Origin: JBMOMT01 sp049324835
GTDB lineage: Bacteria; Chloroflexota; Anaerolineae; CAYNKW01
Reading direction: 5' to 3'
NCBI GenBank assembly: GCA_049324835.1
Contig: JBMOMT010000065.1
Span: 1-48,335 of the forward strand
DNA: 48,335 nucleotides
Shown here: piece by piece, positions 22,446-31,435 of the stretch
How positions within the stretch are numbered: position 1 is the stretch's first letter
Layout: every line of letters starts with the position of its first letter
Notes under the pieces: generated by a model
What the model saw: the letters and a program-made list of their open reading frames with translations, nothing else
Database searches by the model: none
What the model was told of the DNA's origin: nothing
Position numbers and translations under genes: made by a program

Positions 22446-23809
22446 GTATGCTCTCCCGGCTGTCGGCAGATGAACTGCCCGTGTCCTGGCCGGCCGACGA
22501 ATTCACCGTCGCGCACGATCGTCTGGCCGCGGCTGAACACGTGACGCGGCCAGCCCCACAGTTTGATCCCTTCGTAGGGCGTCCAGTCGACGCGCTCGTG
22601 CAGCACGTTTTTGTTGAGGATCACCTCTTTTTGCGGGTCGAAAATCACCAGATCGGCATCGTAGCCGGGGGCGATGCGGCCTTTGCGCCGCAGGCCAAAG
22701 AGGCGCGCCGGGGCGGTGCAACACACCTCCACCCAACGCTCCAGCGAGAGGTAACCGGCCCGCACGCCGCGCGTGTAGGCCAGGCTCAACCGCGCTTCGA
22801 TGGACGGCAGCCCGCCGGGAATCTGGGTAAAGGTGTTGTTCTCGGCTTTTTCGGCGGCGGTAAAGGGGCAGTGATCGGTGGCCAGGGTGTCGAGCACGCC
22901 GCCGGCGAGCGCGGCCCACAGCGCGTTCTGATCGGCGTGGCTGCGCAACGGCGGCGCGCAGATGAACCGCTCGCCGTGGGGGCCTGCCAGGGCATCGGCG
23001 GTGAGGGTGAGGTATTGCGGGCAGGTCTCACCCAAGACCGCTGCGCCCTGCATGCGGGCCGAGGCCAGACGGGCCACGGCTTCGGCGCAGGAGACGTGTA
23101 CCACGTACAGGCGGCTCTCGGCCAGCGCGGCCAGGTCGATGATACGGCTGACGGCCTCGGCCTCCTGGCGCGGCGGGCGGGTGAGGGCGTGATAACGCGG
23201 CTCGATCTGCCCGGCGGCCACGGCCTGGGCGCGTAGATGATCACACAGCGGGCCGTTTTCGGCGTGCACGATGGGCAGGCCGTCCACGCCGGCCACGGCC
23301 TCGAGGGCGGTGTAGAGCTGCACGTCGTTCAGGTAAAGGCCGGCGTAGGCCGTGTAGAGTTTAAAACTCGATACCCCCGCTGCGACCACTTGCGGCAACC
23401 CGGCCAGCGATTCCGGGTGGGCGGCGTGCCAGGCGGGGATGGTCATGTGCAGGCTGTAATCCACGGCGGCGTGACCATCGGCCTCGGTGCGGCGGCGCTC
23501 CAGGGCGGCCAGAAACGTTTCACCAGCGCCGGGTTCGACAAAGTCGATGACGCTGGTGGTGCCGCCGCAGGCCGCCGCCCGTGTGCCGCTGGCAAAATCG
23601 TCGGCGCTGACGTATGGGCCTGAGGGCATTTGCAGGTGAACGTGCGGGTCGACGCCCCCCGGCAGCACGTAACAGCCCGCGGCGTCGATCTCGACGGCGG
23701 CGTGCAGCTCCTGACCCAGGGCGACGATGCGTTCCCCGGCGAGGCCCACGTCGGCGACAAAAACCCCGCCGGGTGCGATCACACGTCCGTTCCGAACGAC
23801 CAGTTCCAT
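22442..23809 (-). CDS. Dihydropyrimidinase/hydantoinase
   Basis: 455-residue cyclic-amide hydrolase. The binuclear metal site is complete: H56-x-H58 (DPHVHLQ), carboxylated Lys K150 (SSFKLYTAY), H182 (VHAENG), H238 (VHVSC) and D312 (ATDHCPF). It opens dihydropyrimidine, hydantoin or related rings to N-carbamoyl products. The start ATG at 23809 lies inside the end of the AOR gene (31-base overlap). The longer upstream frame lacks family similarity. It fits between the ring hydroxylase/deaminase steps and the M20 hydrolase, like hyuA in the E. coli group. Confidence 0.92.
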   Translation of the reverse strand: MELVVRNGRVIAPGGVFVADVGLAGERIVALGQELHAAVEIDAAGCYVLPGGVDPHVHLQMPSGPYVSADDFASGTRAAACGGTTSVIDFVEPGAGETFLAALERRRTEADGHAAVDYSLHMTIPAWHAAHPESLAGLPQVVAAGVSSFKLYTAYAGLYLNDVQLYTALEAVAGVDGLPIVHAENGPLCDHLRAQAVAAGQIEPRYHALTRPPRQEAEAVSRIIDLAALAESRLYVVHVSCAEAVARLASARMQGAAVLGETCPQYLTLTADALAGPHGERFICAPPLRSHADQNALWAALAGGVLDTLATDHCPFTAAEKAENNTFTQIPGGLPSIEARLSLAYTRGVRAGYLSLERWVEVCCTAPARLFGLRRKGRIAPGYDADLVIFDPQKEVILNKNVLHERVDWTPYEGIKLWGWPRHVFSRGQTIVRDGEFVGRPGHGQFICRQPGEHT

Positions 23810-25668
23810 CGGTCCAACTCCAATCTCCGCAGCGTTTCCGGCGCGGGACGGCCATCGGCGTCCCACCCCCGCAGGCGGTAGTAACGATCCAACATGGCCT
23901 CGAAATCTCGAATCCGGCTCAGGTGCACCGGCTCTGACAGGCTGAACACCTCGCCGGAGGCATCGTCGCGCACAAAGGCGTGTACCGGCAACGGTTCGGT
24001 GGTAAAGCGGGCCGGCAGGCGGTCGTCGGCGCGGGAAAGGCCCAGCCGGACGTTGTAGAGCCGCTCCAGGTTGACGATGCGCTCGCCGGCCGTCAAGAGC
24101 TCCTGGTCGTCGATCGCTCGACCCCACAGCGCACTCAAAGCGGCGGCCAGGTCATCGGGGTAGAGGGCGTAGGTTTCGGCGGTGGTGAATTTGCAGGCGC
24201 CCAGCGCATCGGACAGGGCGCAATAATGTTCGCTGAAAACGACCAGATCCGGCTTGTAGGTTTCGTTGTCCGGCTCCAGCAGCGGTTCCACCATCTCTGG
24301 TGGGAAAAAGCGGGCGGCGGCCTCGACCGCTCCGGCCAGGTCGATCGTGGGCAGGGCGTAGAGGTGATCCGCGCCCCGGTTGGCGGTGGCGTGTCCCAGG
24401 CCAAAGCCCTTGGCCACCCGTGGCTCCTGGCGCGGCAGTTCCAGCCCTTTGACGTGCATGGCGTAGCGCGACGCCTCTGCGCCGATGGTTTGCGCGGCGC
24501 GGCGCACGCCTTCGGCCAACAGGTGACCCACATCTTGCCGCCGTGCGATGCGGGTAATGAGCCCCAGCAGCGTGGCCGGATCGCCCCACGCCAGCGAGAG
24601 ATCGGACGAGTGGAGCAGGCCGTGTTGCCGGCATTCCAGGGCAAAAGCGATGGCCACGCCGGTCGAGATGGTATCCAGGCCGAGATCGTCACACAGGCGG
24701 TTGGCCTGCAAGATCACTTCCGGGTCGTCGATGCCACACAGGGGGCCGAGGGCGTCCAGCGTTTCGTACTCTGGCCCTTCCAGCTCACCGGCATACGGCC
24801 CGCTTTCGACGGTGGTCACCCGGCCGCAGCGCACCGGACAGGCGTAGCAGCCGTGGTTGCGCCGCGTGTAGCGGGCGATGGCCTGAGCGTCGATGCGGTG
24901 GGCAAACGGCACCTGGCCGGCCTGATGGTTGTAGGCTGGTAGATCGCCGGTGAGGTTCTTGACACTCACCAGGCCCACGGTGCCCCAATCGCGCAGCGCT
25001 GTTGTGGCCGGGTGTTGGCGCACGGCCTGGGCGGCGCGTTGCACCCGATCTCGAAAGGCAGGCGAGAGGGTCGGCTTTTTACCGCCGCGCACGACGATGG
25101 CCTTGAGGTTTTTGCTGCCCATCACTGCGCCGCCGCCGCAGCGGGCCGCGGCCCGGCTACGATCGTTGATGATGGCCGCAAAACGTACCCCGTTTTCTCC
25201 CGCCGGACCGATGCAGGCCACGCGCGCTCCATTGGTCGACAGGGCGTCGTGGGTGGCGTGTGTGCCGCGCCCCCACAGATCCTCGGCAGAGCGGATGGTA
25301 ACGCCTGCCGGCTCGATCTCCAGGTAAACGGGGCGCGCGGCGCGGCTGGTGATGACCAGCCCTTCGTAGCCGGCGTGTCGCAGCGCCGGGCCCAAAAAGC
25401 CGCCGGCATTGGCGTAGCCATAGATACCCGTCAGCGGCGAGTGAAAGGTGACATGGTAACGCGCTCCCGCCGGCCAGGAGGTGCCGGTCAGCGGGCCGAT
25501 GGCAAAGATGAGTGGGTTTTCGGCGGCCAGTGGTTCTGTCGGATCGGCCAGGTGCTGCGAGAGCAGGCAACCTCCCAGGCCGCGACCGCCGATGAACAGG
25601 CGTTGCAGCTCGGAATCGAGTGGCCGGTGACGCACCGTGCCGGCGCCGAGGTCGATCCAGGCGATCAT
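23779..25668 (-). CDS. Second tungsten aldehyde:ferredoxin oxidoreductase family protein
   Basis: 629-residue AOR-family enzyme. It has GGRGLGG, the pterin region GIYGYANAGGFLGP, RCGGGAVMGSKNLKAI, cluster ligands C274-x2-C277-x3-C281 (CYACPVRC) and the distal C492 (GACKF). It is clearly divergent from the AOR at 10036-11790. It lies within an ABC transporter/hydrolase/Mo-hydroxylase run, so it probably oxidises an aldehyde made during breakdown of the imported compound (inference). It overlaps the M20 gene by ATGA. No MoaD-like gene is beside it, so it may share the maturation proteins of the first AOR operon. Confidence 0.9.
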   Translation of the reverse strand: MIAWIDLGAGTVRHRPLDSELQRLFIGGRGLGGCLLSQHLADPTEPLAAENPLIFAIGPLTGTSWPAGARYHVTFHSPLTGIYGYANAGGFLGPALRHAGYEGLVITSRAARPVYLEIEPAGVTIRSAEDLWGRGTHATHDALSTNGARVACIGPAGENGVRFAAIINDRSRAAARCGGGAVMGSKNLKAIVVRGGKKPTLSPAFRDRVQRAAQAVRQHPATTALRDWGTVGLVSVKNLTGDLPAYNHQAGQVPFAHRIDAQAIARYTRRNHGCYACPVRCGRVTTVESGPYAGELEGPEYETLDALGPLCGIDDPEVILQANRLCDDLGLDTISTGVAIAFALECRQHGLLHSSDLSLAWGDPATLLGLITRIARRQDVGHLLAEGVRRAAQTIGAEASRYAMHVKGLELPRQEPRVAKGFGLGHATANRGADHLYALPTIDLAGAVEAAARFFPPEMVEPLLEPDNETYKPDLVVFSEHYCALSDALGACKFTTAETYALYPDDLAAALSALWGRAIDDQELLTAGERIVNLERLYNVRLGLSRADDRLPARFTTEPLPVHAFVRDDASGEVFSLSEPVHLSRIRDFEAMLDRYYRLRGWDADGRPAPETLRRLELDRWNWSFGTDV

Positions 25669-26864
25669 GGCTGCTCCCTCGGGATTGCGGCCCGCAAGAG
25701 AAATTGCCGGGCGGTTTCGGCGAGCATGGCGGCGGCGATGGGCAGGTAACGCTCGTCGAGATCAAAGCGGGCGTTGTGGGCCTGGCGCATGGGCTGGCCG
25801 TCGTCCAGCGCGGCGCCAACCAGAAAATAGACGCCCGGCGCCATGCTGGAAAAGAGGCTGAAATCCTCCGAAACCGGCGACGGTTTCTCCTCGCCGGCGG
25901 CCAGCCCGAGTCCGTTTGCTACCTGGCGCACCAGTTGGGTGAGGGCCGGGTTGTTCACTGTGGCCGGGTGGCCGCGGCGCAGGCAGAGCTCGTAATCGCC
26001 GCCCTGCCAGCGGGTCAACTGGCAGGCGTGCTCTACCCCCTGCAGTAATGCCTGGCGCACGCTGGCATCGAAACTGCGCAGCGTGCCGCTCAGCTCCACA
26101 CGATCGGCAATGATGTTGGCTTTGCGCCCGCCAAAAATGGTGCCGACGGTCACCACGCCGGCTTGCATGGGATCGATCTGGCGGGCGACGATGCTCTGGA
26201 TGGCGTTGACCACCTGGGCCGCCAGCACGATGGCATCGACGCCACGGTGGGGGTAAGCGCCGTGGCTGGCCCGGCCATAGATGATCACCTGGAACGAATC
26301 GGTGGCGGCCAGCACCGGCCCCTCGGAGACGAGCACCGTGCCGGGTGGGTGATCGACCACGTTGTGCTGGGCCACCACCGCATCCACACCGTCCATGACG
26401 CCGTCCTCGACCATACGGTCGGCGCCGCTTTTGCCTTCGTCGTCGGCGGTTTCCTCGGCCGGCTGGAAGAGCAGCCGCACGGTGCCCACGGGCAAGGGCA
26501 TTTCCTGGAGCAGCATGGCCGCGCCCAACAGGGCGGCGGTGTGGGCGTCGTGGCCGCAGGCGTGCATCATGCCCGGCGCCTCGGAGGCAAAGGGCAGTCC
26601 GGTGTGTTCGGTGATGGGCAGGGCGTCCATGTCGGCGCGCAGGGCGATCACCGGCCGGCCCTGGCCGATCTCGGCCACCACGCCGGTGCGGGCCACGCCG
26701 GCGCGGCAGCGCACCCCCAGGCGATCCAGGACGCGGCACACCAGCCTGGCGGTTTCGACTTCTTCAAAACCGAATTCCGGCTGGCGGTGGATGCGGCGGC
26801 GAATGTCGATCAGTTGAGGGGCCAGGGTTTTGGCTTTTTCGAGCGTAGAGCAATCGATGGGCAT
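25665..26864 (-). CDS. M20-family amidohydrolase/peptidase
   Basis: 399-residue metal-dependent hydrolase of the M20D (hippurate/IAA-amino acid hydrolase-like) type. It has HACGHDAHTA (C103, H105), QPAEET (E137/E138) and an inserted dimerisation domain (ASHGAYPHRGVDAI). It cleaves an amide or carbamoyl bond, plausibly in the product of the adjacent hydantoinase. ATG at 26864 follows the permease stop by four bases; an earlier ATG at 26909 lies within the permease and adds 15 unlikely residues. ygeY, also M20-like, holds the matching place in the E. coli group. Confidence 0.88.
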   Translation of the reverse strand: MPIDCSTLEKAKTLAPQLIDIRRRIHRQPEFGFEEVETARLVCRVLDRLGVRCRAGVARTGVVAEIGQGRPVIALRADMDALPITEHTGLPFASEAPGMMHACGHDAHTAALLGAAMLLQEMPLPVGTVRLLFQPAEETADDEGKSGADRMVEDGVMDGVDAVVAQHNVVDHPPGTVLVSEGPVLAATDSFQVIIYGRASHGAYPHRGVDAIVLAAQVVNAIQSIVARQIDPMQAGVVTVGTIFGGRKANIIADRVELSGTLRSFDASVRQALLQGVEHACQLTRWQGGDYELCLRRGHPATVNNPALTQLVRQVANGLGLAAGEEKPSPVSEDFSLFSSMAPGVYFLVGAALDDGQPMRQAHNARFDLDERYLPIAAAMLAETARQFLLRAAIPREQP

Positions 26865-26868
26865 GGGT

Positions 26869-27774
26869 TCAAATCTTGAGTTTGGGATCCAGGGCGTCGC
26901 GCAGGCCATCGCCCAGCATGTTGATCGAGAGCACCGAGATCATGATGGCCATGCCGGGGAAAAAGGTGATCCATGGCGCGGTGCGCAGGTAATTGCGGCC
27001 CTCGTTGAGCATATAGCCCCACTCGGCGGTGGGCGGCTGCACGCCCAGCCCCAGAAAACTGAGGGAGGAAGCCGCCAGGATGGCCGAGGCCACATCCAGC
27101 GTGGCCAGCACGATCACCGGGCCGATGACGTTGGGCAGCAGGTGGCGGAACAGGATTTTGCGCGTCTGGCAGCCTACCACCCTGGCCGCCTCGACATAAG
27201 TTTGCTCTTTGGCGCTGAGCACCGTGCCGCGCACCAGCCGGGCATAACCGGTGATGCTGGCGATACCCACGGCCAGCATCACGTTGAACAGCCCCGGGCC
27301 CAACATGCCGACGATGGTCAGGGCCAGCAGGATGCGTGGAAACGAGAGCAGGATATCGATAAAACGCATGATGAGCGAATCGACGCCGCCGCCGTAATAG
27401 CCCGAGACCAGCCCCAGCACGACACCAAAGGAAGCGGCGATGCCCACCGAGATGAGGCCCACCACCAGGGTCACGCGGCCGCCCCAAAAGATGCGCGAGA
27501 GAATGTCGCGGCCATACAGATCGGTGCCCAGGACATGGGCCGGGCTGGGTCCCTGGAGCTGCTGCAAAATGTCCACCTCGTCGGGGTCGTAGGGCGCGAT
27601 CTGGGCGGCAAACAGGGCCATCAGCGCCAGGATGAGCAGGATGAGCAGGCCCATCATGGCGATTCTGTTTTTCAGCAACATGCGCAGGGCAATGCGCCAG
27701 GGGCTTTCGGCCTGCATACGCTGCGCCTCGGATGTGGCTGCGGGTTTTGCGAAAAGTCGGGTTTCTTTGGCCAA
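26869..27774 (-). CDS. ABC transporter permease, DppC type
   Basis: About 301 residues. An OppC N-terminal segment precedes the transmembrane domain (MMGLLILLILALMALFAA), and the inner-membrane EAA motif is EAARVVGCQTRKILFRHLLPN. It should form the channel with the DppB-type protein upstream. The likely start is TTG at 27774, with GAGGTG just ahead; TTG 27789 and ATG 27717 are alternatives. No ATP-binding subunit is encoded in the window. Confidence 0.9.
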   Translation of the reverse strand: MAKETRLFAKPAATSEAQRMQAESPWRIALRMLLKNRIAMMGLLILLILALMALFAAQIAPYDPDEVDILQQLQGPSPAHVLGTDLYGRDILSRIFWGGRVTLVVGLISVGIAASFGVVLGLVSGYYGGGVDSLIMRFIDILLSFPRILLALTIVGMLGPGLFNVMLAVGIASITGYARLVRGTVLSAKEQTYVEAARVVGCQTRKILFRHLLPNVIGPVIVLATLDVASAILAASSLSFLGLGVQPPTAEWGYMLNEGRNYLRTAPWITFFPGMAIMISVLSINMLGDGLRDALDPKLKI

Positions 27775-27801
27775 TCTACACCTCGCCAATCGTCCAAGGG
27801 A

Positions 27802-28740
27802 TCAACTGTAGCGGATGCGAGGATCGATCACCGCATACGAAATATCGACGATCAGGTTGACCAGCATATAGGTGGCCGCTGTCAGCAGCACCGCCCCCTG
27901 CACGATGGGCAGGTCTTTCCAGACGATGGCATCGACGATGGTGCGGCCCAGCCCGCGCCGGGAAAAGACGGTTTCGATGATAACCGTGCCGCCCAGCAGC
28001 GCGCCGAATTGCAGGCCCAACATGGTCACCACCGGAATGAGGGCGTTGCGCAAGGCGTGCCGCAGGACGACGGCCCATTGCCCCAGGCCTTTGGCCCGCG
28101 CGGTGGTGATGTATTCCTGGCGCATCACCTCCAGCATGCTGGAGCGCACCAGCCGGGCCAGCGATCCCGAAGCCGAAAAACCGAGCACCAGGGCGGGCAG
28201 AACGAGATGTTTGAGATCACCCTGGCCGGTGATGGGCAGCAGCGTGACGCCGTAACGCATGCTGATGCCGCTGATGGCATACATGAACAGCAGCGCCAGC
28301 CAGAAATTGGGCATCGAGACGCCGGCGATGGCGATCAACATGCTGGCGCGGTCGAGAGCCGAGTTGTGGTTCAGCGCCGCCAGGATGCCCAGCAGGAAGC
28401 CGATGGTCAGGGCCACGGCCACCCCGGCGACGGCCAGCTCTATCGAGGATGGCAGGTTTTCGCCGAGAACCTCGGATACCGGGCGGTGCAAAAAGATCGA
28501 TTCACCGAAATCGCCCCGCAGCGCGTTGGTGAGGAAACGCATGTACTGCAAAGGCAAGGGATCGTCCAGGCCCAGTTGCTGCCGCAACTCGGCGATGGCT
28601 TTGGCTTTGCCGCCCGACTGGGCCAGAATGACCGACGCCGGATCGCCGGGCAGCATGTACATGAAGAAAAAGACCAGTGTGGCCACGCCCCACAGCACAG
28701 GGAGCATGATCAGCAGACGACGCTGAATGTAACGGGTCAT
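27802..28740 (-). CDS. ABC transporter permease, DppB type
   Basis: 312 residues with the N-terminal MTRYIQRRLLIMLPVLWGVATLVFF, about six membrane segments and the EAA-like loop TTARAKGLGQWAVVLRHALRNAL. It pairs with the downstream DppC-type permease and the solute-binding lipoprotein. ATG at 28740 has GGAGG. The class carries peptides, nickel, or other small amides and sugars, so the substrate is not fixed by family. Confidence 0.92.
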   Translation of the reverse strand: MTRYIQRRLLIMLPVLWGVATLVFFFMYMLPGDPASVILAQSGGKAKAIAELRQQLGLDDPLPLQYMRFLTNALRGDFGESIFLHRPVSEVLGENLPSSIELAVAGVAVALTIGFLLGILAALNHNSALDRASMLIAIAGVSMPNFWLALLFMYAISGISMRYGVTLLPITGQGDLKHLVLPALVLGFSASGSLARLVRSSMLEVMRQEYITTARAKGLGQWAVVLRHALRNALIPVVTMLGLQFGALLGGTVIIETVFSRRGLGRTIVDAIVWKDLPIVQGAVLLTAATYMLVNLIVDISYAVIDPRIRYS

Positions 28741-28771
28741 CGGATGCCTCCGATTGGCGCAAGATGACGGG

Positions 28772-28806
28772 CTGGCAGCAGGCAGAGAAATTCCGCCTGC
28801 TGCCAG
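28772..28806. terminator. Intercistronic hairpin between binding protein and permease
   Basis: CTGGCAGCAGGC (28772-28783) and GCCTGCTGCCAG (28795-28806), 12-bp perfect arms, with no T-run. It lies right after the binding-protein gene. Such hairpins commonly hold back exonucleases so that the binding protein is made in excess over the membrane parts. Confidence 0.6.
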
Positions 28807-28827
28807 CGCTACGCTTGCCAGTTAGAG

Positions 28828-30579
28828 CTAGTTTTCCACGTACACGTCATAGAGCCAGGGGAACCAGCCTTGCAGGCTGTAGCGCAGGCCCTTGACGCTG
28901 GCGTGAGCGCCGTTCAGGTTCACGTAATCACGAATGGGGATGATCAGCGCTTCTTCCATGATACGCATCTGAGCGTTGGCGTACAGTCCGGCGCGTTTTT
29001 CCGGATCGCTGCTGCGCGCCCCTTCGTCTATCCACTCGTCCATCTCGGCGTCTGAGTACTTGGACCAGGAAAAGCCGCCCTCGATGTTGCGCGAGTGAAA
29101 GTAGCTGCTGAGGATGTCCGGATCGCTGCTGCTGATGGCCATGGGGATCAGGTGATGCTCGTTGTTGCGGGCAGCTTCCAGCGCGGCCGGGTAGGAGGGA
29201 ATCGTAATCTCGAGATTCACGCCCAGCTGGCGGTAGAGGCCCTGCATGGCCGTGCCCACTTCGGGCATGGAGCCCCAGCCCATGAGGACGGTGTTCAGCG
29301 TCAACGGCTGGCCATCCTTGTCGCGGATGCCGTCGCCGTCGGAATCGACCCAGCCGGCCTCGTCGAGCAGGCTCCTGGCCATTTCAAGGTCGTAGGGATA
29401 CATGCCCTCGACGCCGTCATAGTAAAAGGGGGTGGTGCGGCCCAGCGGCCCGTGGGCCACCGGCGAAAAGCCGCGGAAAATGCCGTTGACGATGGCCTCG
29501 CGGTCGCAGCCATAGATCAGCGCCTGGCGCACCCGCAGATCGTCCGTGGGCGCTTTGGAGGCGTTGATGAACATCTGCAGCGACTGGCCGGGGATGTCGG
29601 TGGGATAGATGGCAAAGCGGGAGTCGCTCATCAGGCGGTTGGCCTCGATGGGCGGGATCTCGCCCATGATCTGGGCCTCGCCAGATTCCAGCGCCGGCAC
29701 GCGGGTGGCGGCATCGGGGTAAAAGCGGAAAGTGATCTTGTCCAGGTAGGCCGGGCCCTGGTGCATCATGAACTCGGGCGCCCAGTTGTAATCGGGGTTT
29801 TTGACCAGGACGACGTGATCTTTGGCCACGTATTCCTGGATCATGAACGGGCCGGTGCCCACCTGATGCTCGGCATACAGCTCAAAGCCCCACTCTTCCA
29901 GCGCCTTGGGCGAGGCCATGGCCAGGTAAACCTGGCTGACCGAGTCCAGGAAGGGCGCGTAGGGCTCGGTAAAGTGCACCTTGACGGTGTAATCGTCGAC
30001 GACCTCGGTATGGTCGTAGGCGCCCATCATATAGACGGCCTTGCGCGAGTTCATATCGGGGTTGACGATGCGATCAAAGTTGACCTTGACGGCCTCGGCG
30101 TTGAATGGCTCGCCATCGTGAAAGGTGACGTCGTCGCGCAGGTAAAAGGTATAGACGGTGCCATCGTCCGAGATCTCCCAATCTTTGGCCAGACCGGGGT
30201 AAAAGTTGCCCTCTGTGTCTTGCCACACCAGGGGATCGTAGACGCTGGTCAAAAAGATGCCTAGCTCGGACGACGAGCCGGCGTGAGGGTCGATGCCCGA
30301 GACGACCAGCGTCAGGCCGTAGGTGATCTCGCCGCCCTTGGGCTCCGGCGTGGCCGTGATCACGACCTCGACTTCTTTTTCCACCTCGACGACCTTGGTG
30401 ATCTCTTTTTCGACCACCTGCGGCGTGCCCTCGACGATGACGGTCTCTTTGACTGTCTCCTTGACCACCTGGGTGACGACTTTTTCGATCACTTTGGGGG
30501 TCGGCGTGGTGCACCCGGCCAACATGCTGGCCAGCATCGCCGCCACGCTCACCAGAGCCAGAACATGATAGCGTTTCAT
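28828..30579 (-). CDS. ABC transporter solute-binding lipoprotein (SBP_bac_5 type)
   Basis: 583 residues. A lipoprotein signal peptide with lipobox LAGC is cleaved at Cys22 or so. A Val/Glu/Lys/Thr-rich repetitive linker (VVKETVKETVIVEG...VVEVEKEVEVV, about 28-75) follows, as in many Chloroflexota binding proteins. The peptide/oligo-compound binding domain is intact (YDPLVWQDTEGNFYPGLAKDWE). A Ca-loop-like DSDGDGIRDKDG occurs around 410. It captures the compound outside the cell for the DppBC permease. ATG at 30579 has AGGAT. The binding-site ligand cannot be told from sequence. Confidence 0.93.
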   Translation of the reverse strand: MKRYHVLALVSVAAMLASMLAGCTTPTPKVIEKVVTQVVKETVKETVIVEGTPQVVEKEITKVVEVEKEVEVVITATPEPKGGEITYGLTLVVSGIDPHAGSSSELGIFLTSVYDPLVWQDTEGNFYPGLAKDWEISDDGTVYTFYLRDDVTFHDGEPFNAEAVKVNFDRIVNPDMNSRKAVYMMGAYDHTEVVDDYTVKVHFTEPYAPFLDSVSQVYLAMASPKALEEWGFELYAEHQVGTGPFMIQEYVAKDHVVLVKNPDYNWAPEFMMHQGPAYLDKITFRFYPDAATRVPALESGEAQIMGEIPPIEANRLMSDSRFAIYPTDIPGQSLQMFINASKAPTDDLRVRQALIYGCDREAIVNGIFRGFSPVAHGPLGRTTPFYYDGVEGMYPYDLEMARSLLDEAGWVDSDGDGIRDKDGQPLTLNTVLMGWGSMPEVGTAMQGLYRQLGVNLEITIPSYPAALEAARNNEHHLIPMAISSSDPDILSSYFHSRNIEGGFSWSKYSDAEMDEWIDEGARSSDPEKRAGLYANAQMRIMEEALIIPIRDYVNLNGAHASVKGLRYSLQGWFPWLYDVYVEN

Positions 30580-30643
30580 GTCTTATCCTCCTTTGGATGC
30601 TCGTTCGTTCTGACCAGACCAAAAAGCGACGTTGTCCAACAAT

Positions 30644-31249
30644 TTACCTCGTCTCACCTCCTTTCGCCTCCAGCCTCAGGGCCAGCCGCCGCCCCGTTTC
30701 AAAGGCCCGTTTCATGGCCGCGTCGTCGTCCCGCACCGCGCCGCGCTCGTCGAGGCCGCCGTAAAAAAGCTCGGCATAGATTTCGCCGCCCAGCGAGCGC
30801 ATCAAAAAGTCAAAGGTGATGTGCGGGCCGACGAACATGATCTCCCGATCCTGCCCCGCCGTGGCGATGAGCACTCCCTGGCGGGGCGAACCGCCCGGCC
30901 CGGGCGGCAGCGGCGCGTCCCGCTCGTAACGTTGCGCCCAAAAACTTTCGCAGCGGTCGATGAGGGCCTTGACCTGGGCGCTGACCGCGCCAAAGTAAAC
31001 CGGCGTCGCCAGCACCAGGGCATCGCTGGCCAGAATCTGATCGTACACCCCCTGAAAGTCGTCTCGAACGGTGCAGCGCCCGTCTCGAAAGCAGCCGTCG
31101 CAGGCCAGGCAGGGCGCGATGTCCAGCTCCCAGGGGGTGATGAGGCTCGTTTCGGCCCCCTGGGCCTCTGCGCCGGAGAAAAGCTGCTCCAGCAGTGCCG
31201 TGGAATTGGCCCGCTTGCGCGGACTGCCTTTGATGCCCAGTATCTTCAT
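30644..31249 (-). CDS. Iron-sulfur flavoprotein / NAD(P)H-dependent FMN reductase family
   Basis: 201 residues with a flavodoxin fold: GIKGSPRKRANS binds the FMN phosphate, and ATPVYFG is the second flavin loop. A Cys cluster motif C47-x2-C50-x2-C53-x5-C59 (CLACDGCFRDGRC) is typical of the Isf type. It probably moves electrons between ferredoxin and a redox partner of the cluster enzymes. ATG at 31249 has AGAGGAT. The frame extends 42 codons upstream into a dispersed repeat and that part was discarded. Confidence 0.88.
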   Translation of the reverse strand: MKILGIKGSPRKRANSTALLEQLFSGAEAQGAETSLITPWELDIAPCLACDGCFRDGRCTVRDDFQGVYDQILASDALVLATPVYFGAVSAQVKALIDRCESFWAQRYERDAPLPPGPGGSPRQGVLIATAGQDREIMFVGPHITFDFLMRSLGGEIYAELFYGGLDERGAVRDDDAAMKRAFETGRRLALRLEAKGGETR

Positions 31250-31289
31250 GTATCCTCTAACCCGGACAAGCTGGAACCGAGAAGGTTTT

Positions 31290-31389
31290 CTCTCACTGCA
31301 GAGACGCCGAGATCGCAGAGTTTTTTCTGTTTTCCTCCGCGTCCTCTGCGACTCTGCGGTGAATTTTCTTGCCAAATGTGCAGGAATCT
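31290..31389. repeat. Dispersed palindromic element, copy 2 (complete)
   Basis: The arm CTCACTGCAGAGACGCCGAG... pairs imperfectly with ...CTCTGCGACTCTGCGGTGAA, and a conserved tail (TTTTCTTGCCAAATGTGCAGG) follows the right arm. The same arm-plus-tail structure occurs inverted at 44131-44226. It fills most of the 186-base gap between the Fe-S protein and flavoprotein genes. Confidence 0.75.
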
Positions 31390-31435
31390 GATCGTCCGAG
31401 TGTTAACCCGGCGACCCGACCATGGCGGTGAGCGT

